Position numbers and translations under genes: made by a program. A model generated the notes under the pieces. That model was given only the letters and a program-made list of their open reading frames with translations. It ran no database searches and was not told where the DNA came from. Source: Hypoxylon rubiginosum (lineage: Eukaryota > Ascomycota > Sordariomycetes > Xylariales > Hypoxylaceae). From it: 64,000 bases of DNA. The stretch spans positions 1-64,000 of the forward strand of contig CADCXA010000055.1 in the NCBI GenBank assembly GCA_902806565.1. The letters are read 5' to 3'. Within the stretch, counting starts at the first letter, position 1, and every line of letters begins with the position of its first letter. Shown here in pieces: positions 35,815-46,934 of the stretch.

Positions 35815-38508
35815 TTATCCATCACCAGCTACGCTGCTCGATTGTTGCGACGCTGGTCGAGGAGGGTCAGAAGGCTTCACTGGTGGTGTCATTATTTGCT
35901 GCGAGGGCGACGGCGATAAGGCTGTTGCGGGAGGAAGAATCGAAGGTGTTGGGGTCGAGGATACGCCACTACCTGACCGTTGATTAGGCGGCGGCGAGCG
36001 TTTCAATGGTGAAATCCCGTTTTGAGTCGGTGGAAGGCTGGGTGTCACGTCAAGTCTGACCCCTTTCTGGTCAACTTTCCTAAGTTGCGGAGTAGCAAGC
36101 GCAGCATGTTGTGTACCGGCATCACTGCTCGGAGGTCGTGCCAAGCTAGAGTATGACACATTCGGGGGTGATAGAACAGGCAAGCTGTTACTCGCAGCAT
36201 CAAAAGGCTGTTTCAAAGGCGAGTCAGACCTGGCCGCGACGGGAGGCACGTAAGCTTCTGCGTGCGGAGGAAGGCTGCTCGATGATGTCGGCTGTACTGA
36301 ACCGTTGGCCTTCGCCGAGATGTGGAATACGCCTTTCTGTGGCACTTTAGCCTCCCCCGAACGAGCTCCGGGAACTGGTGAGGACGGATTGAACATGGTC
36401 GAATAGGCCCTGGCCTTATTGGGCGACTGCTCTGGGGGTGATAGGTTCGGGTGTGGCGAAGAGAACGCATGAGGTCCATCTCCGTTGGTGAATGGAGAAG
36501 ATGGCGGTGGGACGCTCGGCTGCCCGGCTTGCTTAACGGGAATTAGGGGTTGAGAAGTCGGCTCAAGTTCTAAGCCATTAGCTGGGCGTGGGAATTGTGA
36601 ATTCTTATTGGATTTTGCAGGTATCTCTACTGCGATGCCAGAGCGCCGGGCAGGTTGAGATTGCTCCGGGGTAGGCGAATCATTAGACTTCGTGGCAGGA
36701 GGTGACGAAGTAGCAGATTGATGAAGTTTCAGTTTAATGACAGTTGACTTGGTCGCTTCGGTACGCGGGGAACTCTTCTGATGGCAGCCCTTGCAGATAA
36801 AATGGAAATCGTCGCGATCAGCTTCTTCCTCGCTAATGCCAACACACTTGCTATGCTGCCAGATGTTGCATCTTTCGCATGAGACACTGTGTGTGCCGTC
36901 ATCAACCTGGCCGTAGACACCGCAAATGCAGTCGAAGATCCAGTCATCTTCCTCTTCAAGTTCCTGGAGGGCTTGCCTATTCTTTTCAATCTCCGCCTTC
37001 AGCCGTCTTTCAGACAATCGGCCAGCACTGCTGCCTGGATTTTTGCTGTCCTCGGAAAGTAGTGCCAACTCTTCTTCGTGCTGTTGTCGTCGAACCTCTC
37101 GTTCCTTCAGTCGCTGCTCTCGAGACATCATGCGATTGTCCCGTTCCTTTTCTAGTTTCATACGTTTCTGGTCTTCTTTCCGAGCCGCGACCTCTTCTAT
37201 GCGGCGTTTCTGCTCTTCTTCTCGGGCCAGTTGCTCTGCTCGTTGTTGCTCAGCCTTGTTGGCTAGGCGGCTCGATCGTTTAGCGTGGGCCATCTTTTGG
37301 AGATTGAGAAGCTCCTTCTCCCTTTGCAAAGCTTTCCGCTTGCGGGATTCCTCTTGCTTCTCTAGGATGGGTAGAAGATGGTTTTCAACCGTACTTCTGA
37401 GTACTCTCTCATTCTCGTCACGGGTCTTCCGAATGCTGCCGAGGAACTCCTGAACCTCGGCCAAGTTTGTCGCGAGACACTCCCACTTTGCACCTCCAAG
37501 ACCATCATCCTCTGGCTCGGCGGCTTGGTCGGCGTCCGAGGCAGGTTCCTCGTCAGCATCCTCGCCATTCTGCGCGGTAGATCTCGACACACGGCGTCTC
37601 TTAGCAGCTCTGGCAGCCGCTTTCGCCTTCTTAGTATTCCTCTTCGGTTTCCATGACGAAGTAATGGGTTGAGCTTCTGTCATGCGGTATATTCGATTGT
37701 CGTCTAGTATATAGTACGTGCGATCATCACTATCCCAGCCGGAGGGTTCGATTCTCTTATATATCATTAGTACTTTATCAATAAGTGAATGAAGGGGGGT
37801 CGCACCCATTCGGTTTGGTCACTGGGTTTTTGCTCGTCCATTTTCTCTCGTATCCGATCGGGGTGTAACATGACCCATTGGGTCAGCTGCTGTAGAACTT
37901 TGATCTGCAACAGGAAAACTTCAGCCCAACGTTCTCGCCATCATACATGACGAATGAACAAACCTTTGTGAGTATATCAAACTCGTCGAACTTGGCGGGT
38001 GCTTCGGCTGTACCGAACGGATTTCGATCGGGCGCTTTAGCAACATATTGTCGTCGCGTATACTCGTCAAATAGATCCGCGCTTAGGAACAATTAGCAAC
38101 ACAATTTTGCGAGTGGCTTGTATTAGACGGAGCATACGTTAAGCCACGGTGCGATGACACGAATTTAAGTAGAGCAAGGCCGATGTCAACTAGGACGGTC
38201 GAATGAGGTTTTAGACACTCCGCTTCTAGATCCTTTGGCGACGGAGAAGTATTAGCGTTGCTGATCGAGATGGAAGTCTCCGCGGAAGGGGACTAGAGGG
38301 GGATTTTAGAGTGGCGAGAAGCACATACGTCTATATCAATACCATCGTCTATCTTGACGACTTTTCCGAATAAGTAGATCCACTGGAAAAGATTGGCGAA
38401 TTGCCATGTGTTCCTGATGCGTTGAAGTAAGGTTAATTCCTTGGGAGTCTCTTGCGAATCGGATTCGGGTTCGACGTCGCGCAAAGTGCGCTTCCTTGAT
38501 GAGACCAT
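35815..38508 (-). CDS. PHD-finger chromatin protein, RSF1/WHIM-like N-terminus
   Basis: Five exons on the minus strand (38508-38329, 38292-38138, 38081-37964, 37904-37806, 37755-35815) encode 830 residues. The N-terminal 230 residues contain segments seen in remodelling-complex accessory subunits such as RSF1: FANLFQWIYLFG, GLTADLFDEYTRRQYVAKAP and GWDSDDRTYYILDDNRIYR, the last resembling the WHIM motif. A long charged coiled coil follows (about 320-455, rich in Glu, Arg and Lys). A C4HC3 PHD finger sits at about 459-510 (CICG, CERCNIWQHSKC, FICKGC), a fold that reads histone H3 tails. The C-terminal 300 residues are Ser/Pro-rich and probably disordered. Expected role: nuclear chromatin regulation. 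The specific complex is inferred only. All four introns keep phase. Confidence 0.88.
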
Positions 38509-40373
38509 GGTGACAGCCGTATTATATCGATTGCGACCTAGATCTATGTCGCTGGAATATGCGCAAGGAGCACGATCGAAGAGGTGAGTTGAAGACCTGG
38601 ATGGAGGTAGGTTGACGTATAGGAGGGGAGATGGTGGGAGGTGGTGACGGTGACAAAGGAAGTAAGATAAGGTTAGGGTTAGGTTAAGAGAAGACGACGG
38701 GTACAGATGGAATGAGATATTTCATAGCTATAGAGCTAGGTAGAGCTCGAATGCTAGTACCTAAAAAGGTATTGGGCACAGAATATCTTCCAGCTGTTGT
38801 TTGATGCGTATACATTCGGCAGTTCATCAAGTGACGTGAGTGTTGAGTGACAGCTCGAAGTTGTCCGAGGTTTGGTTTTGGTTAGGTACGTGTATGTAGG
38901 TACATGATTTTTGGGGAATAAATTTCTGGGCGCGATTCGGGTTTGCACTTGACGTTTGGAACATTTTGACGCGACGTAACCTTCTCCGTAGGCATGTGGA
39001 TCCCCACCTTGCACTTTAACTAAACGCGCTTACGCGCCGCAACCCACTAAATACATACATACATGTACTCATTACCTTACGTAAGTCACGGTGCCTTTAA
39101 CAGAAGAGAAAAGCAGAAGCACGTGATTGTGAAATGTTATAGGGAGGCAGCCCAAGGAGAATGCTCCTGCCTGCCTGTCCTTCTCATCTTCTCATGCGTT
39201 AGTTATGGCATTCTTGTAACCGGTTTCAGGCCAAGAAAACAATTGCCTTTGCGTTTATTGCATTTATCTTCGTTAGATTCTTGGTTTATTTAAATAGTGA
39301 TGGCATCTGTGGCAAAGTATGCATACATGTACTATAAAATGCCCAAATCTTTAGGTCTATGTGTTGCTGACAAGTTGTTACGTAGACATTGGCTAATTCA
39401 TAAGATACAAAAAGATCTGAGAATTGAACAAAAGGGGATGTAAGTACGAGCTAGGGGTACGATATCCGCTATCCGGCTCCCTGTTGTGCCTGCAGGCGGG
39501 TCCTTATGCATGCATTTTGACAAGAATAACAACTCGTATTTCAGTATCGGCCTATCGATAATAAAGAACTTCTACTTACTTGTACTGATCGTTAAGGGTG
39601 GGGGTTTCAAATACGTGCCCCATAGCCTGGTCCTTGTCTACTGGATTAGCAAAAGGTACAACTGTATAAGGCTTAGCTTGATATGAATTCTTTAGCTGGT
39701 TGGCTAATTCCTCTTTTCTGGTCCACTAATTAGATGCTTAGACCAATAGGTCGGAAAAAGAGGCTGAGCTTCGTCAAACCCATGGCCAGCTGGAGACACT
39801 CTAGAGACGGGACTCTTGAGTCTTGACGCAGGTCAGCAACTAATTGAGTCGCAGCTATCCAGTCGAGGTTGGGGGTTCCTCCCATCCATATCTCTCTCTT
39901 TTTTTTCTTCTTCTTCTTCTTCTGCAATATCATCTTACAACAACGACGAGCTGTGGAGATATGCGAATTTGGAACTTGAGGAAGGATTAGAATGAACTTG
40001 TAGAACACTCGGCAAGATTTCCGTCTATCAATTGCCTGTCCTTCTTTTTCCAATCTTGGACCTTGGACCTTGGACCTGCGACCCACGACCCACGCATCCC
40101 GATTAATGTGTTTCATAGTCGCTTTCCCTTGTCTCTCATTCAAATCTGTCTTCGACGCCTTCGATTATCTTGACCTCTTGACCTCTTGACCCCCGGGTTT
40201 CTCGATACGATATTCGAAACGAATTGCCAAATCTCTCTGTGATGCCATTTCCCGTCGTCGTAACAGTCGTATCCGCCAGTGCGCCTGCTTGCGTATTGCG
40301 CTCGGTGTCTACGTCTCCCGTCTACTGATATATACCTGATGATTAAGTGTCATCTGGATGACACTACAACATC
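38509..40373. other. Divergent intergenic region, PHD gene / cch1
   Basis: Holds both promoters and a long leader for cch1. Features include GGTTAGGGTTAGG (38671-38683, telomere-like), a CTT/TTC-rich tract (about 39897-39924), TTGACCTC direct repeats (about 40170-40190) and, next to the cch1 start, a palindrome and small upstream ORFs. A 137-codon minus-strand frame here is antisense to the leader and shows no family features. Confidence 0.5.
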
Positions 40374-40377
40374 ATGA
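40339..40377 (+). other. uORF overlapping the cch1 start codon
   Basis: An ATG at 40339 opens twelve codons ending in TGA at 40375-40377, so its stop overlaps the cch1 ATG (40374) as ATGA. A second, out-of-frame ATG at 40358 opens a frame running into the coding region. Both matter only if transcription starts upstream of them. Confidence 0.5.
40347..40364. promoter_or_regulatory. 18-bp palindrome GTGTCATC-TG-GATGACAC
   Basis: A perfect inverted repeat with eight-base arms and a two-base centre, nine bases before the cch1 start codon. In DNA it could bind a dimeric factor; in RNA it would form a short hairpin just ahead of the initiation codon. Confidence 0.55.
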
Positions 40378-43300
40378 CCAGATCCTCTACCTCGCCTCGA
40401 CAGTCGCAGCAGGACTCCTCGGCGCCCCCGTCCCAATCCATACCTTTACAGGACCTCGCGAGACAGCAATATCAATATGATAATCAGTCGCAAGGCGGGG
40501 ACCAAAGGGGATCCCTCGCGGATCGTAACCTACCAGATATTTCGACGTATTGGGAGGGGTTTCAACACCAGCAACATCATGACAGCGCCGACCTGAGCCC
40601 TAATTCGCCCATAGATGCTGCCGCCTTGCAGTTTGCCCTTCCTCCGGGCATCCACCCCTCGCCCCCGGCGTTACCTCGAGCTACGTCTTCGAACGCACAC
40701 CCTTATGCCTTCGAAACGCCTTATTACGACGAGACCACTCATGTCGACTACCTTGAATCTGATAGCTCGCCGTTAACGTCTGCCGCGCAGCCTATTTCGG
40801 GTGCCTTAGCTACTCCGCAGGCCGAGTCGCAACCGAGGGACAGTTTTCAGACAGTTTCAGACGTGGACAACTCAAGACCGCGCGAACGGTCTGGTCAGAT
40901 GCTTGGGTTCGATCTGGAAACCGGTTACGCACCAGACAAGCACCGCAGCTATGGAAACTCTCTTGCGCCTAGTGACAATCGCGCTTCGCGGGCGCCAGGT
41001 ACCGCGAACGCCCTGTATAGGGCTGGATCAATTGTTAGAGCCATGTCCCAGCGAGTTGTCAACATCAGCGGTGAAGGAGAGACATTTGAACAACAACAGC
41101 AAAGGCGGCAGAGGTCGAGGTCACCGAGCGTTGACGGCCGAGTGTCGCAAAGTCATGCTCCCTCACACGCGGACATCGATACATCATATCCTTCTCAAGT
41201 CTTCCCCTCGAGTACCGAGAAGAACGGCGATCCCGAGTGGACTTTTTCGGAAGCCGCCTTACCTCCTCGACGCGCGGGGCCGATGCCGAACCCTCTAAAA
41301 GGCCGTTCGCTCGGTATTTTCGGGCCCGATAACGTTATTAGGCGCAAGCTTTGTGATGTGCTAGTGAATCCTTATATGGAGCCCATTCTTCTCCTGCTTA
41401 TTGTACTCCAAGCCATCTTACTCGCTGTGGAAGCCGCGAATAATGTCTATGACCCTGGAAACGGACGGCCTCCCGAATGGGATCCCTCCTCGGGGATAAA
41501 CTGGGCATTGTTCATCCTCTTCATAATATTTACACTTGAATTAGTGGCTCGTATCATTGTGTCGGGATTTATCTTGAATGCCGAGGAATATAGCACCATT
41601 GATCGAAAGAAAGGCGTCCGTGCTGCTATATCTGACCAGTACAATGCAGTTTTCCGACCCCAGCGCCAGAAATCAGTGAAAACGCCTCGAGAACAGTCGT
41701 ATGGTCCCTCCACTTTTGCTCGGTCTTTTACTATAATGCATGGCAGCATGCCCGAGACAGTCGAGGAACAGCAGAGAATGCAGCTGGCGCGTCGAGCCTT
41801 TTTGAGGCATGGGTTCAATAGATTGGACTTCATTGCGGTCGTATCTTTCTGGATCGCATTCGTTCTCAGCGTAACTGGTGTTGAAATAACTAAGCATCTG
41901 TTTATCTTTCGAATGCTCAGTTGCCTCCGAATTGTACGGCTGCTTGCTCTTACGAATGGAACAGCGGTAAGCCAAAAAAAACCTCCATAAGAAAAATCGC
42001 ACCATACCTCCTCCTAATACAAATTCTAGATAATATTGCGAAGTTTAAAGAAAGCTGCGCCGTTGCTCGTTCGAGTGTCGTTTCTCATCGGATTTTTCTG
42101 GCTCCTGTTTGCCATCATTGGCGTACAGAGCTTCAAATCGAGTCTAAGTCGACAATGTGTTTGGCGGGATCCTGAAGACCCTAATAATTTCAATGCAACC
42201 TACACGAACGATATGCAATTCTGCGGCGGACATCTTGATGATAAGGGCCAAGAACAACCGTGGGTCAGGGGCGCGCCTCGGGATAACCCTCTCCTAAATC
42301 TCTCGAACGGATCTAAATCTCCTAAGGGCTATATCTGTCCACGAAACTCGATCTGTCTCGAGCAGTCAAGTCCATATAACAACACTGTGAATTTCGACAA
42401 TATCCCCCATTCGCTGGAGCTGGTTTTTGTGATTATGAGTGCTAACACTTGGTCCGACCTTATGTATTACATCACCTATTCAGATTTCCTTCCTACTGCT
42501 CTCTTCTTTGCTGCCGGTATCATGATCATGATGCTGTGGCTGACCAATTTATTAATCGCTGTCATTACTTCATCCTTCCAGGTCATCCGAGAGGAAAGCA
42601 AAGCCAGTGCGTTCACGGCCGACGAGGATTTTCAGATTCCTGGTGCACACGATGAACGGCTACATCGAGTCTCAACACTACAGAAAATATACAACAAGAC
42701 TTGGTTATTCTGGGTGTTTCTCATCACGTACGATCTTGCTTGCCAGGCTTGGCGAAGCTCGGAAATGTCAAAATCACGGGCAGACTTTATTAACATAAAT
42801 AGCATCGTGGTCACGATTTTATTAGATATCGAGATTGCCTTCCGGTTCGCTGCTAACTGGAGGGGTTTCCATCGAAATACTCGAAACCTGTTCGACCTCT
42901 TCCTAGCGTTGGCGAACACGACAATTATACTCCCTCCGATTTACAGCAGCGGTCAGACGTACGCATGGCTAACAATTTTTCAAATCTTGCGATCCTATCG
43001 CGTGGTTTTGGCCATTCCAATTACGAGGCAATTGATCGTATTAGTCCTCGGAAATGCCACTGGTATTGGGAACCTCATTGTCTTCGTATTCTTGATCACG
43101 TTCATCATGGCTATTTTCGCAGTCCAGCTCTTCCGCGGAGAGATACCCTTGTACGATGGTGGCGGCGAACTCGTCAGAATATCTTTCTATAATATTTTCA
43201 ACTCGTTCCTCGGCATGTACCAGATCTTATCCAGCGAAAACTGGACGAGCATCCTCTACGATGTCACGTCTTACACTACATCTCAGAAGACATCGTGGTA

Positions 43301-46300
43301 TGGTGCTATGTTCCTTATCGGCTGGTTCATCCTCTCATTCTTCATTCTCGTCAACATGTTCATTGCTGTTATTCAAGAAAACTTCGATGTGTCGGAGGAT
43401 GAAAAACGACTGGAGCAAGTCAAGGCGTTCCTTCAGCGCAAGGAATTGGGCAGCAATGCGAGCACCACGATCACGCTCTCTGATATATTCTCCTTCGGGA
43501 GGTCTAAAACGAGAGATCCGCTAGATTATGGTCCAGCTACAATGGAGATGCTGTTGAAAGATGCCGTTGTTCGGGAATTCCTCGACGATACGATGGACCC
43601 CCTGCACCAGGAATCTACCAATAGTCCCTCCCCTCGCGAGGGAACTGTTGGTGGTGGCAGTGTCCGGCCTGGCTTGATATCGACTGTATGGGGTAAAATC
43701 CGGAATCTCTTCAGCAGTCGGGAACCAAATCCATTCTATTCCAATATACGTTTTAATGGACCCAACGACACTCTCGACCCGCGCCAGATGGCTCGCCAGG
43801 CTGTGTCTGCCACCGCGGAACGGCGCAAAGCGCAACGGGAATACCTTGCCCGCCACCCGACGTATAATAACTCGCTTTTCATTTTCACTCCCAGGAATCC
43901 TATTCGGCGTCTTTGCCAGCGGCTAGTTGGACCGGGAAGGGGCAATGAGCGGTTTGACGGTGTAGAACCAAACAAGATCGCCTGGTATGCCTTTACGGTA
44001 CTTATCTATGCGGCTATCATCGCTATGGTTCTTTTAGCCTGCGTTACTACCCCGTTGTATCAGAAAGAATACCTTCGAGACCATCAAGATGAAAATCGAT
44101 ACAAAAGTTGGTTTGTCTGGGTCGACCTAGGTTTCGCAATACTATTTACTGTTGAGGCTGGGATCAAGATTATCGCCGACGGCTGGTTCTTCACACCCAA
44201 TGCCTACTATAGAAGCTCGTGGGGTATCATAGACGGGGTAGTCCTCATCACCCTGTGGATTAACGTCCTCACCCTTCTTGCTAGTGATGGGACTGTCTCT
44301 AGGGTTATTGGTGCCTTCAAGGCGCTTAGAGCTTTGCGGCTACTCAACATCAGCAATAGCGCACGAGACACCTTCCACTCCCTAATAATAGTGGCCGGAT
44401 GGAAGATCATCAGCGTAAGTAACTTGGATTCCTCGACGACGTACTTGGGATAACCACTAACTCAACATTACTAGGCTGCGCTAGTTTCATTGTCTCTGCT
44501 TATTCCGTTCGCCATTTATGCCCTCAACTTGTTTCACGGGCAACTACTACAATGCAATGACGGTAGCCTCAATGGTCTCGTGGACTGTTTTGGTGAATAT
44601 GAAAGCGCGCCGTCTAATCCGGATTGGCCGTTGCTTGCTCCCCGTACTGCAGATAATCCTTATTTTAGTTTCGACGACTTCGCTGCCTCTCTCTTCATAC
44701 TCTTCCAGATTGTCTCCCAGGAAGGCTGGGTCGACGTTTCGTTTGCTGCGCAAGCAATTACTGGCCATGGCAATCAGCCTCAAGATATGGCAGCACAAGG
44801 CAACGCAATGTTCTTCGTGGTTTTTAACCTGCTTGGCACGGTATTCGTCCTGACTCTGTTCATCTCCGTCTTCATGCGAAATTACACAGAACAGACGGGA
44901 GTCGCGTTCTTAACGGCGGAGCAGAGATCATGGCTCGAATTAAGAAAGCTTCTGCGCCAGATTTCGCCGTCCAGAAGTTCGTACGACGAGTCTGAGAACA
45001 AATGGAAGAAATGGTGTCACAAGCGAGCAATCGAGAAACGAGGCAAGTGGTATACCGCAATTACCGCTGTGCTTGTTCTTCATTTGATCTTGTTGATGAT
45101 AGAGTATTACCCTGAGCCAGAGGCGTGGGCTACCACGAGGACCATCGTCTTCTTCCTCTTCACACTAATTTATATCGCCAACATTGTCATCCGCATTGTC
45201 GGCCTTGGCTGGAAACGGTTTAGGAGAAGCTCTTGGGACGTCTTTTCACTGCTTTCCGTCTTCGGTGCCTTCGTGACCACTATACTGCTAGTCATCCAGC
45301 AGGACAACCAAACACTTGTTCAAATTCAAAAATACTTCCTCGACAGCATCGTGCTACTTCTCATTCCCAGGAACGACGCACTTGACCAGCTTTTCAAGAC
45401 GGCAGCGGCAAGTCTAACGACGATCGTCAATCTGCTTGCTACGTGGATAGTATTTTTCTTAGTGTTTGCAATCGCGTTGACTCAGACGTTCAGCTTAACA
45501 CGTTTCGGGGAGAACGAAAATGTGAACATCAATTTCAGGACAGTCCCGAACGCCCTCATCCTCCTCTTCCGAATGAGTGTGGGCGAGGGTTGGAACCAGA
45601 TCATGGAAGACTTCGCAAATATAGAGCCACCGCTCTGTGTCGACGATTCGGAATTCTTTGACAGCGACTGCGGCAGCCTCAACTGGGCCAGGTGCTTGTT
45701 TATTGCCTGGAACCTCATCAGCATGTATATCTTTGTCAATCTTTTCATCTCGCTCATCTATGAGAGCTTCAGTTACGTGTACCAACGCTCGAGCGGGATG
45801 GCACATATTGATCGAGATGAAATTCGAAGGTTCAAAGAGGCTTGGCGCAGTGTCGACCCCAACGGATCAGGCTTCATCAGTAAGGAAGCGTTCCCAAGAT
45901 TGTTAGGGGAACTCTCCGGTATCTTTGAAATGCGGATATACGATTCGGAAGACTCGATTCACCAGATTCTGGAAGATGTTCGAAGCGACGATACGCCGAT
46001 GAGACATTCGTCCCTCGCCACCACGAGTAATCTTGGCGGACTAAACATCCAGAAGCTGAATGAGAGGCTCGCAGGTATTGACGTTCGGAAGGTCCAAGAG
46101 CGGCGGCGCCGATTCAACATTTTTTACGAAGAAGTGATGGTATCTGCGGATCCTATTCAAGGAATCTCTTTCACGACGGTGCTCATGATCATGGCGCATT
46201 ATAAGATCATCAGTGACAGCAAGAGCTTAAGGTAAATTACTACGCAACTGAAAATTCGCTGGTTCCGTGTCTAACATAATTACAGGCTTGAAGAGTTTCT

Positions 46301-46934
46301 ACGGCGTCGTGCACGCCTCCAACGGGTAGAGGAAGAGGTTCGTCGAAGGGTGGTTGTCGGTTTCTTCGACACGGTGTAAGTTGCCTACCAGGAATTCGCA
46401 AGGTTCCTTTTATACTGACCGTTGAGTAGCTACTGGTCTCGAAGGTTCAAGAGACACATTGAAAAGAAGCGATCGGCACGAATGACAGCAATACCTCAAC
46501 TAGATGTGCCCGACATCTATGTGGATGACGAGGACGATCGTCAACAAGCAGCGCAGCAGCGCACAACAATGGCAGCCCCACCAACTGGTGCTACGTCAGC
46601 CGATTTCCTTGCTGTGGCCGATGCCGCGCGACCACAACACCGAAGTTGGTCCTCCAGCACTGACATATCAACATACGATTCGTCACAGACGCATCCGTTG
46701 AGTCTGCCGAGGGCGAATCCATCCATGCCTGGACACCGTTCTCAGGCTTCTGCCTTCAGCTTCGAGCTGCAGGATTCCAACCCGGGTTCGGGCGAAAATA
46801 GTCGGCGCGGCAGCTCGGTGAGCCCAGCACAAGTTAGAGAGCTACTTGACGATTCCGTATGGGTTGAGAGTATCAGGCGAAGCGCGACAATCCGGAGATC
46901 GGTACGGCGATCCGACTGGAGCGGTCCCCGGTGA
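40374..46934 (+). CDS. cch1: Voltage-gated calcium channel alpha subunit Cch1
   Basis: Five exons (40374-41966, 42030-44414, 44475-46231, 46286-46375, 46430-46934) encode 2109 residues. It is the pore subunit of the fungal high-affinity Ca2+ uptake system at the plasma membrane, working with Mid1. Four six-helix repeats are visible. Pore-loop residues are Asn about 670 (SANTWSDLMY), Glu about 934 (SSENWTSILYD), Glu about 1409 (SQEGWVDVSF) and Glu about 1697 (GEGWNQIMED), so the selectivity ring is N/E/E/E, as usual in fungal Cch1. S4 helices in repeats I and III keep regularly spaced arginines (RMLSCLRIVRLL; ALRALRLLN), while those of II and IV are poor in charge. An EF-hand-like loop DPNGSGFIS lies near residue 1787. 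The first 330 and last 200 residues are disordered, Ser/Gln-rich cytoplasmic tails. Exon joins restore helices S4-S5 in repeats I and III. Confidence 0.96.

Noticed and set aside
39730..40143. 137-codon minus-strand frame near cch1
   Set aside because: It is antisense to the cch1 leader; its Lys run is the complement of a CTT/T-rich tract.
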